Source of the DNA: Hymenobacter sedentarius | Lineage (GTDB): Bacteria > Bacteroidota > Bacteroidia > Cytophagales > Hymenobacteraceae | Length of the DNA: 64,000 nt | Reading direction: 5' to 3' | Assembly (NCBI RefSeq): GCF_001507645.1 | Contig: NZ_CP013909.1 | Coordinates: 186,001 to 250,000, forward strand | In this document: piece by piece, positions 25,203 to 33,187 of the stretch | How the letters are laid out: each line of letters begins with the position of its first letter | Numbering within the stretch: the first letter of the stretch is position 1 | Notes under the pieces: model-generated | Told to the model about the DNA's origin: nothing | Databases searched by the model: none | Seen by the model: the letters and a program-made list of their open reading frames with translations, nothing else | Made by a program: the position numbers and the translations under genes

Positions 25203-25276
25203 GGGTGGAGCCCGCAGTCAACGGCCTTTCATTCAGCTTGGGTTTAGAATTCCACGGAGGAGATAAATCGTTACTT

Positions 25277-25584
25277 TTAGGCTGCGTCCAGGGCTTTGGT
25301 CAGCACGGCGCGGGCCGCGCGGCCTGCACCGTGCCCACGGCCGCCTCGCCGACCGTGAGCAGCTGCCGCAGCTGGGCTTCCGTTAGCCCAACGTGGGGTT
25401 TGACTGTAACCCACGTTTTGCCATAGAGGTAGCGTTTGGCATACTCAAACCACACATCGAGCTTGGTGTGCATCAGGTTATTTACGCGGCGCTCGGTGGC
25501 GTGGAAAGTAGTTGCGGGAGCTTGTTGAGCCGCGGCCGGAACAATGCCGGCAAGCGCGGTAAAGAGCAGAAAGAATAGTCGCAT
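25277..25584 (-). pseudogene. N-terminal fragment of an M1-family aminopeptidase joined to an unrelated C-terminus
   Basis: From the ATG at 25582-25584 the frame encodes a signal peptide (RLFFLLFTALAGIVPAAAQ) and then RVNNLMHTKLDVWFEYAKRY and LYGKTWVTVKPH, which resembles the very start of an exported M1 metallopeptidase. After KPH (residue 64) the sequence changes to GLTEAQLRQLLTVGEAAVG and stops at 25300, after 94 residues; M1 enzymes have 500-900. Shifting frame near the end gives RAARAVLTKALDAA and a stop at 25277, which looks like a natural C-terminus of another protein. The best reading is a deletion that fused the start of an M1 gene to the end of another gene, with a later frameshift. 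Confidence 0.55.
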
Positions 25585-25676
25585 GAGGCGAACAAGGTAG
25601 GAACTCACCTGTAATTGAGCCCGGACCAACGCTCTGTTTGCAGGCCTTGAGTTACCTTTTCGAAAACACCATCAAC

Positions 25677-26288
25677 ATGATTAAAAAAATTGGGCTGGCC
25701 GCCGCCATCATCGGCATTATTCTCTATTCATTAAATGCCACCAAACCCGACGCCAGTGCTTACTCCGCCAAACTGAATAAATCCCGCAGCGAAAAAAACC
25801 GCTCCTTTCGGCAGTCGGATAGCTCTCCCCTATCCGCCGAACAAAAGGCCCAATTTGACAGCCTGAAGTATTATCCAGCTCAATTAGCATTTGTAATTCC
25901 TGCTACTATTTCGCTCAATACAAACCCTGATACCACGCTCATTCAAATGAGCGACAACCGCGCGGAGAAATATTTAAATTGGGGAATCGCGAAATTTCAA
26001 ATAGATAATAAGCCCCAGCAATTAGGCATTTATTTAAAAGCGACGGGCAAAGATTCCACGCTATTTATTCCATTCACGGACCCCACAAACGGCCACGAAA
26101 CCTACGGCGGCGGCCGTTACCTCGACGCAGCCAAGCCCAAGTTAGACGCCACGGAAATTGAGCTGGATTTCAACCAGGCGTACAACCCGTACTGCGCTTA
26201 TAATAACGAGTACAGCTGCCCCGTGCCACCGGCGGCAAATCGGCTCCAGGTGGCTATTCCGGCTGGGGAAAAATCGTTTCACGAGTGA
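25677..26288 (+). CDS. DUF1684 family protein
   Basis: This 203-residue protein starts at the ATG at 25677, with an N-terminal membrane or signal segment (MIKKIGLAAAIIGIILYSL). The DUF1684 features follow: EKNRSFRQSDSSPLSAEQ, LKYYPAQLAFVIPATI, ETYGGGRYLD, and near the end ELDFNQAYNPYCAYNNEYSC with PVPPAANRLQVAIPAGEKSF. Members are secreted or envelope proteins of unknown function. The coding sequence is clearly more AT-rich than its neighbours. The fragment at 25277-25584 is divergent, 92 nt away. Confidence 0.88.
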   Translation: MIKKIGLAAAIIGIILYSLNATKPDASAYSAKLNKSRSEKNRSFRQSDSSPLSAEQKAQFDSLKYYPAQLAFVIPATISLNTNPDTTLIQMSDNRAEKYLNWGIAKFQIDNKPQQLGIYLKATGKDSTLFIPFTDPTNGHETYGGGRYLDAAKPKLDATEIELDFNQAYNPYCAYNNEYSCPVPPAANRLQVAIPAGEKSFHE

Positions 26289-26300
26289 GCGCAGCGGGGA

Positions 26301-26471
26301 ACCTCACCCCCCAGCCCCTCTCCCGCGGAGAGTGCAGCCACGGCGGCGCGCACGTAGCGCGGACTTTTAGTCCGCGCGTGTTCCGTGTAGAGTTTAGCAC
26401 TTCGCGGACTAAAAGTCCGCGCTACAATCGTCAGGCTCCCCTTTCCGCCGGAGGGGGGTTGAGAGTGAGAT
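26301..26471. repeat. Decayed long inverted repeat of the 10911-11070 family
   Basis: The left arm (about 26301-26339, acctcacccccc then cccctctcccgcggag) and right arm (about 26433-26471) are related to the 38-bp arms at 10911-11070 but have several mismatches. A different inverted repeat (26354-26425) lies inside. Confidence 0.75.
26354..26425. repeat. Perfect 23-bp inverted repeat nested in another repeat
   Basis: The arms 26354-26376 and 26403-26425 (gtagcgcggacttttagtcc...) are exact reverse complements, and each arm is itself a palindrome (gcggac with gtccgc). Spacer 26 nt. Confidence 0.85.
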
Positions 26472-26504
26472 TTCCGGAGTGAAATGCTCCAGTTCCCGCT
26501 TCAT

Positions 26505-26536
26505 TTTCAGCTGGCTTGCCTCGGTTTGTACCTTTG
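26505..26536 (+). promoter_or_regulatory. Likely pheT promoter (TTTC-N20-TACCTTTG)
   Basis: The -7 box tacctttg (26529-26536) is a full TAnnTTTG match, with tttc 20 nt upstream. The leader to the ATG at 26587 would be about 45 nt. Confidence 0.6.
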
Positions 26537-26586
26537 TCGGCCTGCCCCAATGCTGGGCACCCGACAACCGACAACCGACACTCCTC

Positions 26587-29022
26587 ATGCGCATTTCTTT
26601 CGACTGGCTTAAGACCCTCATTCCTACCGACAAACCTGCCACCGAAATCGGCGCCCTGCTCACCGGCTCGGGCTTGGAAGTGGAGAGCCTGGAAGAGCTG
26701 GAAAGCATTCCCGGCGGCTTGCGCGGCGTGGTGCTGGGCACCGTGCTCACCTGCGACGCCCACCCCGATGCCGACAAGCTCAGCCTGACCACCGTGGACG
26801 TGGGCGACGCCGAGCCGCGCCAGATAGTGTGCGGCGCCCCCAACGTGGCCGCTGGCCAGCGCGTGGTGGTGGCCCTGGAAGGCGCTACGCTGTACCCCGC
26901 ACAGGGCGAGCCGTTCAAAATCAAGAAAAGCAAAATCCGCGGCGCGGCCTCCGAAGGCATGATTTGCGCCGAGGACGAAATTGGGCTGGGCACCTCGCAC
27001 GCTGGCATCATGGTGCTGGAAACCGAGCTGCCCAACGGCACGCCCGCCGCCGATTACTTCGGCCTGGGCTCCGATACCGTGTTTGAAATCGGCCTCACGC
27101 CCAACCGTGCCGATGCGGCTTCGCACTACGGCGTGGCCCGCGAGCTGCGCGCCCTGCTGCGCCAGCCCTGCCACCTGCCCGATACCAGCGCCTTCCAGGC
27201 GTCGGCCTCGGCCGCGGCCAACATCGGCGTGACGATTGAGGACGCCACCGCCTGCCCGCGCTACGCCGGCTTGCTGCTCGAAAACGTGCAGGTGGGCCCC
27301 TCGCCCGAGTGGCTACAGCGCCGCCTGCGCAGCATCGGCCTCTCCCCTATCAACAACGTGGTGGACGTGACCAACTTCGTGCTGCACGAGTTGGGCCAGC
27401 CCCTGCACGCCTTCGACGCCGACCAGATTACGGGCAGCCAGATTCGGGTGAAGCGCGCCGAAGCCGGCGAGAAATTCGTGACGCTCGACGGCGTGGAGCG
27501 CAGCCTCAAAGCCGATGACCTGGTGATTGCCGATGCCCACGGTGCGCCCATGGCCCTGGCCGGCGTGTTCGGCGGCAAGACCTCGGGTGTGAGCGACGCC
27601 ACTACCCGCGTGTTCCTGGAAAGCGCCTACTTCGGCCCCGCCGCCGTGCGCCGCACCTCCCAAACGCACCAATTGAAGACCGATGCCTCGTTCCGCTTCG
27701 AGCGCGGCACCGACCCCAACATGGTACCCGTGGCGCTGCAGCGCGCGGCCTTGCTGCTGCAGGAAGTAGCAGGCGCCACGGTGGCTGCGCCGGTGGTAGA
27801 CGAGTACTCCGCGCCGGTGCAGCCGGCCACGGTGCGCCTGCGCCTGCCGCGCGTGGAGCGGCTGGTGGGCCAGCACATTGCTCCCGAGCGCATCCGTCAG
27901 ATTCTCACCGACCTGGACATTGTGATTACCGACGAAAACCGGGACGAGGGCGACCAGGCCACCTGGCTGCTGTCGGTGCCGCCGCACAAGGTGGACGTGA
28001 CGCGCGAGGCCGACATCATCGAGGAGATTTTGCGGATTTACGGCTACAACAACGTGGCGCTGCGGCCCAATAACTCGGCGTCGTACCTGGCTAAATTCCC
28101 GAACCCCGACCCGGAAGTGACGCGCCTCAAAATTGCCACCTTGCTAAGTGGGCAAGGCTTTTCGGAGATTCTGACCAATTCGCTCACCAACTCGCAGTAC
28201 TTCGACAAAGAAGGCGAAGCGGACGAGTCGCTGGTGCGCATTCTCAACTACAACAGCGTGGATTTGAATGCCATGCGGCCCACGCTGCTGCACTCGGGGC
28301 TGGAAATCATTCGGCACAACATTAACCGCCGCCAGCGGGATTTGAAGCTGTACGAATTCGGCAAAATCTACCAGCAAACCGCCGAAGGCAAGTACCATGA
28401 GAAGACCAAGCTGGTGATTTACCTGACCGGCAACGCCACCGCCGAAACCTGGCAGCACAAGTCGGAGAAAGCCACCTTCCACGACCTGGCCGGGGCGGTG
28501 CAGCAGGTGCTGGCGGCCCTGGGCTTTGGCGGGGCGGCCTCGCAGCCAGTGCAGCACCCCTACCTGGCCGGCGGCCTCACGCTGCTGGTGCACAACCAGC
28601 CCGTGGCCCAACTCGGCGCCGTGGCCGCCTCGGTGCTCAAGCGCCTCGACGTGACGCAGCCCGTGTGGTATGCTGAGCTGGACTGGGATGCCCTGAGCAA
28701 GAAGTACAAGCCCACGCTGGTGGCCCGCGAGCTGCCCAAGTTCCCGGAGGTACGCCGCGACCTGAGCCTGGTGGTGGACGCCAGCGTGACCTTCGACCAG
28801 CTGCGCCAGATTGCGCAGCGCACCGAGAAGAAGCTGCTGCAAAGCGTGAACGTGTTCGATGTGTACGCCGGCGAAAACCTGGGCGCGGGCAAGAAGTCTT
28901 ATTCGGTGAGCTTCACCCTGCAGGACTTCACCCAGACCCTGAGCGAGCAGGCCATCGACCAGGTAATGCAGCGCCTGATTGGGCAATTTGAAAAGCAAGC
29001 CGGCGCGCTGATTCGCAAATAA
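26587..29022 (+). CDS. pheT: Phenylalanine--tRNA ligase beta subunit
   Basis: This 811-residue protein starts at the ATG at 26587 (MRISFDWLKTLIPTD, the usual beginning). It makes, with PheS, the alpha2-beta2 enzyme that charges tRNA-Phe. Domains: EMAP-II-like tRNA-binding domain (about 40-150, VVLGTVLTCDAHPDADKLS), B3/B4 editing domain (about 210-390, ending in TDASFRFERGTDPN), B5 (about 405-480, LRLPRVERLVGQHI), the inactive catalytic-like core (about 490-690, VDVTREADIIEEILRIYGYN) and the FDX-ACB anticodon-binding domain (about 715-811, PKFPEVRRDLSLVVDA). Full length for the family. pheS is not in the window. Downstream come the M16 peptidase and the ZapB-like/zapA/rny genes. Confidence 0.98.
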   Translation: MRISFDWLKTLIPTDKPATEIGALLTGSGLEVESLEELESIPGGLRGVVLGTVLTCDAHPDADKLSLTTVDVGDAEPRQIVCGAPNVAAGQRVVVALEGATLYPAQGEPFKIKKSKIRGAASEGMICAEDEIGLGTSHAGIMVLETELPNGTPAADYFGLGSDTVFEIGLTPNRADAASHYGVARELRALLRQPCHLPDTSAFQASASAAANIGVTIEDATACPRYAGLLLENVQVGPSPEWLQRRLRSIGLSPINNVVDVTNFVLHELGQPLHAFDADQITGSQIRVKRAEAGEKFVTLDGVERSLKADDLVIADAHGAPMALAGVFGGKTSGVSDATTRVFLESAYFGPAAVRRTSQTHQLKTDASFRFERGTDPNMVPVALQRAALLLQEVAGATVAAPVVDEYSAPVQPATVRLRLPRVERLVGQHIAPERIRQILTDLDIVITDENRDEGDQATWLLSVPPHKVDVTREADIIEEILRIYGYNNVALRPNNSASYLAKFPNPDPEVTRLKIATLLSGQGFSEILTNSLTNSQYFDKEGEADESLVRILNYNSVDLNAMRPTLLHSGLEIIRHNINRRQRDLKLYEFGKIYQQTAEGKYHEKTKLVIYLTGNATAETWQHKSEKATFHDLAGAVQQVLAALGFGGAASQPVQHPYLAGGLTLLVHNQPVAQLGAVAASVLKRLDVTQPVWYAELDWDALSKKYKPTLVARELPKFPEVRRDLSLVVDASVTFDQLRQIAQRTEKKLLQSVNVFDVYAGENLGAGKKSYSVSFTLQDFTQTLSEQAIDQVMQRLIGQFEKQAGALIRK

Positions 29023-29231
29023 CCACAACCGGCGAGCAGGCCGCTGCCTGGAAATCAAGGAACGTTATGCCCGGCATGGCGTTCCTTTTTTATGCCTTGC
29101 TCTATACAATTGCATTGCTCATCGATTTATTACTCCGGTTTATAGGCGAAGTACTATCTTTCAGGCAGCAAGCATTGAGCTGTGCTTTAAGTATTTTTTA
29201 TTTCCCTCCCCTTACTCCTGTTTCTCGCAAA

Positions 29232-32200
29232 ATGAATCTTCGTTTATTGTCTACGTTGGGCCTGGCCCTGGTAACCACTGTTGGCTCGGCGCAGCAAAAG
29301 CCCGCGGCGAAAGCCAGCAAAGCGCCGGCTACCAAATCAGCATCGGCTGCCTCACCCGGCGGTACCAAACTGATTGAGAAAGTGACCAAGCAGCCCGGCC
29401 AACTCGTGATTCCCTACGAGAAGTACGTGCTGCCCAACGGCCTGACGCTCATTGTAGCCGAAGACCATTCCGACCCCTTGGTACACGTGGACGTGACGTA
29501 TCACGTAGGTTCGGCCCGCGAGCAGATTGGCAAGTCGGGCTTTGCTCACTTCTTCGAGCACATGATGTTCCAGGGTTCCGACCACGTGGGCGACCAGATG
29601 CACTTCAAGCTGGTGACTGCCGCCGGGGGTACCCTGAACGGCTCTACCAACCAGGACCGCACCAACTACTACGAAACCCTGCCGAGCAACCAGCTCGAAA
29701 CCGGCCTGTGGCTGGAAGCCGACCGCATGGGCTTCCTGCTCGACGCCGTGAGCCAGAAGAAGTTTGAAATCCAGCGCTCGACCGTGAAAAACGAGCGGGG
29801 CCAGAACTACGACAACCGCCCGTACGGCCTCGCCAGCGAGTACGTGAACAAGACGCTGTACCCCTACGGCCACCCCTATTCCTGGATGACCATCGGCTAC
29901 CTCGAAGACCTGGACCGCTCCAACGTAGAGGACCTGAAAAACTTCTTCCTGCGCTGGTACGGCCCCAACAACGCCACCCTGACCGTAGGCGGCGACGTGC
30001 AGCCCGCTCAAGTGGTGAAGCTGGTAGAAAAGTACTTCGGCTCCATCAAGCGCGGCCCGGCCGTGGCCAAGGCCAAACTGCCCGCCCCCGTGCTGGCTAC
30101 CGACCGCTACGTGAGCTACACCGACAACGTGCGCTTCCCGATGCTGCAGATGGTGTTCCCGACCGTGCCCCACGGCCACGCCGACGAAATGGCCCTGGAT
30201 GCTCTGTCCGAAATTTTGGGCGGCGGCAAGACCTCGCTGCTCTACAAAAACCTGGTGAAAAACCAGAAGGCCGTGCAAGCCAGCGCCAACCAGCAGAATT
30301 CGGAGCTGGCCGGCCAGCTGGCCATCGTGGCCCTGCCCTTCCCCGGCAAAGGCCTCGACAGCCTCGAAGCCATTGTGCGCAAAACCCTAACCGAGTTTGA
30401 AAAGCGCGGCGTAACCGACGAGGACCTGCAGCGCTTCAAGGCCCAGGCCGAAGCACAAAGCGTGAACCGCCTGGCCAGCGTAAGCGGCAAAGTGAGCCAG
30501 CTCGCTGCCAACCAGACCTACTTTAACAACCCGAACTACATCACGGTAGAAGCCAAGCAGCTCAAGGCCCTGACCAAGGCCGACGTGCAGCGCGCCTACG
30601 ACAAGTACCTCAAAGGCAAGCACGCCGTTATCCTGAGCGTATTGCCCAAAACCGGTGGTGTAGCCGCGGCCAAGCCCGACAACTTCACCATCGACAAAGC
30701 GGGCTACCAGGCGCCGAAAGACGAGTACGCCGGCCTGAAGTACGTGAAGGCCACCGACACCTTTGACCGCAGCAAGCAGCCGGCCTCCGGCGCCAACCCG
30801 GTTATCAAGGTACCGGCCTTGTATCGCGAAGAGTTTGCCAACGGTCTGAAGGTGATTGGCACCCGCAACTCCGAGATTCCCTCCGTGACCATGCTGCTCA
30901 CCATCCGCGGCGGCCGCCGGCTGGAGCAGGCCAACCCCGCCAAAGCCGGCCTGGCCAGCCTCACGGCAGCCATGCTAAACGAGGGTTCGAAGAAGTACAC
31001 CAGCGAGCAATTTTCGGCCGAGCTGGATAAGTTGGGCAGCAACGTATCGGTGCAGTCGGGCGACGACCGGGTGACAGTATACGTGCAAAGCCTGACCAAG
31101 AACCTGCCGGCCACGCTGGCCCTGCTCAACGAGCGGTTGCTGCGTCCCCGCTTCGACCAGGCCGACTTTGACCGCGTGAAAAAGCAGACCCTGGAGCTGA
31201 TTGCCAACCAGAATACCCAACCCGTGGTGATTGCCAATAAAACCTACGACCGGTTGCTGTTTGGCACCACCGACGTAATGGGCATCTCCCCGAGCGGCAC
31301 CACCGCCAGCGTAAGCGGCCTCACCCTCGACGACGTGAAGCAGTTTTACCAAACCGGCGGCGCACCCAACACGAGCTACCTGACCATTGTGGGCGACGTA
31401 GACCCCAAGGAAGTGACCGCAAAGCTGGACTTCCTGAAGGCCTGGCCCCGCCAGAACATCACGCTGCCCGCGGCCATGCCCGTGACCCAGCCTGATAAGA
31501 CGCGCATCTACTTCGTGAACAAGGACGGTGCCGCCCAATCGGAAATCCGCGTGGGCTACCTGGCCCTGCCCTACGATGCCACCGGCGACTATTACCGCGC
31601 TTACCTCTCCAACTACCTGCTGGGCGGCGCCTTCAACTCGCGCATCAACCTGAACCTGCGCGAGAACAAAGGCTACACCTACGGCGCCCGCTCGGGTTTT
31701 GCCGGCACCAGCTACGTGGGCCCGTTCACGGCCTCGGCCGGCGTGCGCGCCGATGCCACGGCCGCTTCGGTGAAGGAGTTCATGAGCGAAATCAAGAACT
31801 ACCCGAACGGCATCTCCGACGAGGAGCTGCGCTTTGTGCAAACCTCGGTGGGCCAGAGCGACGCCCTGAAGTACGAGACCGGCGGGCAGAAAGCGGCCTT
31901 CCTGAGCCGCATCGTGGAGTACAACCTGCCCACCTCGTTTGTGGATGAGCAGAGCCAGATTCTGAAGAAGCTAACCAAGGAAGACGTGCAGGCCTCGGCC
32001 AAGAAGTACCTGCCCGCCGACCACATGTACATCGTGGTGGTAGGCGACCGCGCCAAGGCTTTCCCCGGCCTGGGCGAGCTGGGCTACGAAGTAGTGGAGC
32101 TGGACCTGGACGGCAAGCCCCTAGTGGCAGCTGCTGCCATGCCCGCCGCCGCTCCCGCCCAGATGGCCATGCCGACTGACGAGAAAATCAAGACCAAAAC

Positions 32201-32243
32201 CGAAGACGGTGGCAAAATGAAGGTCAAGACGAAGAAAGGCTAG
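29232..32243 (+). CDS. Exported M16 family zinc peptidase, two-module form
   Basis: At 1003 residues from the ATG at 29232, it has a signal peptide ending GSAQQ. The first M16 module carries the inverted zinc motif HFFEH (in SGFAHFFEHMMFQGSDH, about residue 105) and a downstream Glu. The second module (from about residue 530) begins YREEFANGLKVIGTRNSEIP and lacks HxxEH, as in the usual active/inactive pair that closes around peptide substrates. It ends with FNSRINLNLRENKGYTYGARS and a Lys-rich tail (EKIKTKTEDGGKMKVKTKKG) that is not part of the peptidase fold. It probably degrades peptides in the periplasm. The tail matches that of the lipoprotein at 11903-12562. Confidence 0.93.
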   Translation: MNLRLLSTLGLALVTTVGSAQQKPAAKASKAPATKSASAASPGGTKLIEKVTKQPGQLVIPYEKYVLPNGLTLIVAEDHSDPLVHVDVTYHVGSAREQIGKSGFAHFFEHMMFQGSDHVGDQMHFKLVTAAGGTLNGSTNQDRTNYYETLPSNQLETGLWLEADRMGFLLDAVSQKKFEIQRSTVKNERGQNYDNRPYGLASEYVNKTLYPYGHPYSWMTIGYLEDLDRSNVEDLKNFFLRWYGPNNATLTVGGDVQPAQVVKLVEKYFGSIKRGPAVAKAKLPAPVLATDRYVSYTDNVRFPMLQMVFPTVPHGHADEMALDALSEILGGGKTSLLYKNLVKNQKAVQASANQQNSELAGQLAIVALPFPGKGLDSLEAIVRKTLTEFEKRGVTDEDLQRFKAQAEAQSVNRLASVSGKVSQLAANQTYFNNPNYITVEAKQLKALTKADVQRAYDKYLKGKHAVILSVLPKTGGVAAAKPDNFTIDKAGYQAPKDEYAGLKYVKATDTFDRSKQPASGANPVIKVPALYREEFANGLKVIGTRNSEIPSVTMLLTIRGGRRLEQANPAKAGLASLTAAMLNEGSKKYTSEQFSAELDKLGSNVSVQSGDDRVTVYVQSLTKNLPATLALLNERLLRPRFDQADFDRVKKQTLELIANQNTQPVVIANKTYDRLLFGTTDVMGISPSGTTASVSGLTLDDVKQFYQTGGAPNTSYLTIVGDVDPKEVTAKLDFLKAWPRQNITLPAAMPVTQPDKTRIYFVNKDGAAQSEIRVGYLALPYDATGDYYRAYLSNYLLGGAFNSRINLNLRENKGYTYGARSGFAGTSYVGPFTASAGVRADATAASVKEFMSEIKNYPNGISDEELRFVQTSVGQSDALKYETGGQKAAFLSRIVEYNLPTSFVDEQSQILKKLTKEDVQASAKKYLPADHMYIVVVGDRAKAFPGLGELGYEVVELDLDGKPLVAAAAMPAAAPAQMAMPTDEKIKTKTEDGGKMKVKTKKG

Positions 32244-32276
32244 TCGGCGAACCGGTTAACCTGATGTTTGGAAGCA

Positions 32277-32315
32277 AGTAGCACGTCGGGGGTTCCTGAC
32301 GTGCTTACTTTTTTT
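32277..32315 (+). terminator. Rho-independent terminator
   Basis: The stem agcacgtc (32280-32287) with gacgtgct (32298-32305), and seven Ts at 32309-32315, lie 34 nt after the M16 peptidase stop. Confidence 0.85.
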
Positions 32316-32361
32316 GCCAACCAGCTAGACCAAATTCAAAGCTGCCTGAGTAGTAAGTTGC

Positions 32362-32402
32362 AAGCGGGTCCCTGGTAAAGCGTAGCTTTCGGGGACCCGC
32401 TT
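32362..32402 (+). promoter_or_regulatory. Two-level hairpin upstream of the ZapB-like gene
   Basis: An 11-bp stem (aagcgggtccc with gggacccgctt) encloses a second small stem (aaagc with gcttt). It ends 27 nt before the GTG start at 32430 and is followed only by tttatctt, so it may be a 5'-leader structure or a weak terminator. Confidence 0.45.
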
Positions 32403-32429
32403 TATCTTCACGCAAAAATTATCTCGACC

Positions 32430-32726
32430 GTGGCCTCATCCCAACAGCTTGCGCAACTCGACCGCCTGGAGCGGCAGATTACCACCTTAGTGGCTGCCTA
32501 TCAGCAATTGCGTGAAGAGCTGGCCGATGCCAACACCACCGTGCAGCAGCTGCGGGCCGATGTGCGCGAGCGGGACCGGCAGCTCAAGGAGCACCAGAAC
32601 CAGGAAAATATTGTTAAACTTGTACACACCATAGCTGGGGAACCCACCCACGCCAACGAATTAAAACTGCGCCTCAACGAATACATCCGCGAACTGGACA
32701 AGTGTCTTGCCTATTTGAGAGACTAA
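32430..32726 (+). CDS. ZapB-like coiled-coil protein
   Basis: This 98-residue protein starts with GTG at 32430. Most of it (about residues 8-65) is a coiled coil (LDRLERQITTLVAAYQQLRE, QQLRADVRERDRQLKEHQNQ), followed by a conserved-looking end (HANELKLRLNEYIRELDKCL). In Bacteroidota such a small coiled-coil gene often precedes zapA; the likely role is as the partner of ZapA at the division ring. It is separated from zapA by 39 nt. The ZapB-like name rests on size, coiled coil and position. Confidence 0.75.
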   Translation: MASSQQLAQLDRLERQITTLVAAYQQLREELADANTTVQQLRADVRERDRQLKEHQNQENIVKLVHTIAGEPTHANELKLRLNEYIRELDKCLAYLRD

Positions 32727-32765
32727 CCCACTGACCTTCACCCCCACCGCCGTAACTTCCGCCTT

Positions 32766-33059
32766 ATGAGCGAACTAGCCATCAAAATTCGAATTGCTGA
32801 CCGGGACTATCCCATGCGCGTATCGGTGCAGGATGAGGAACGGCTGCGCTTGGCCGGGCGGCTGCTGAGCGACAAGCTGCGCGAATTTCGGGAGGGCTAC
32901 GGCATTCAGGACAAGCAGGACTTACTGGCCATGATTGCGCTGGCCACCATGGCCGACCAATTGAAAGTGAGCAAGGAAAAGGATGGCACCGATGCGGCGC
33001 TAACCGAGCGGCTGGCTCGTTTCGACGAGCTGCTATCAGGCGTGGTGCCGGCGAGGTAA
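32766..33059 (+). CDS. zapA: Cell division protein ZapA
   Basis: This 97-residue protein is of normal size for ZapA, with the N-terminal beta region ([20 protein letters not shown]), then [20 protein letters not shown] and a helical C-terminal half ([20 protein letters not shown]). ZapA cross-links FtsZ filaments at the division site. Order ZapB-like, zapA, rny agrees with what is usual in Bacteroidota. Confidence 0.9.
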   Translation: MSELAIKIRIADRDYPMRVSVQDEERLRLAGRLLSDKLREFREGYGIQDKQDLLAMIALATMADQLKVSKEKDGTDAALTERLARFDELLSGVVPAR

Positions 33060-33187
33060 TCCCCTCGCCCGGCACCGCACACTCGTTGGCCCGGCAGGGC
33101 GGCGCGGCAATCGGCCGCTACCGCGTTAGCCCGGGCAAAACTGTTCCTCCCAGTTATGGTTTTCACCCATTCCAAAACCATACTGAT

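Noticed and set aside
26479-26586. Upstream extension of pheT by 36 codons
   Set aside because: The extension lies over the promoter and repeat; MRISFDWLKTL at 26587 is the usual PheT beginning.
29067-29231. Upstream extension of the M16 peptidase by 55 codons
   Set aside because: The signal peptide of a normal exported protein starts at 29232; the extension crosses the intergenic AT-rich part.
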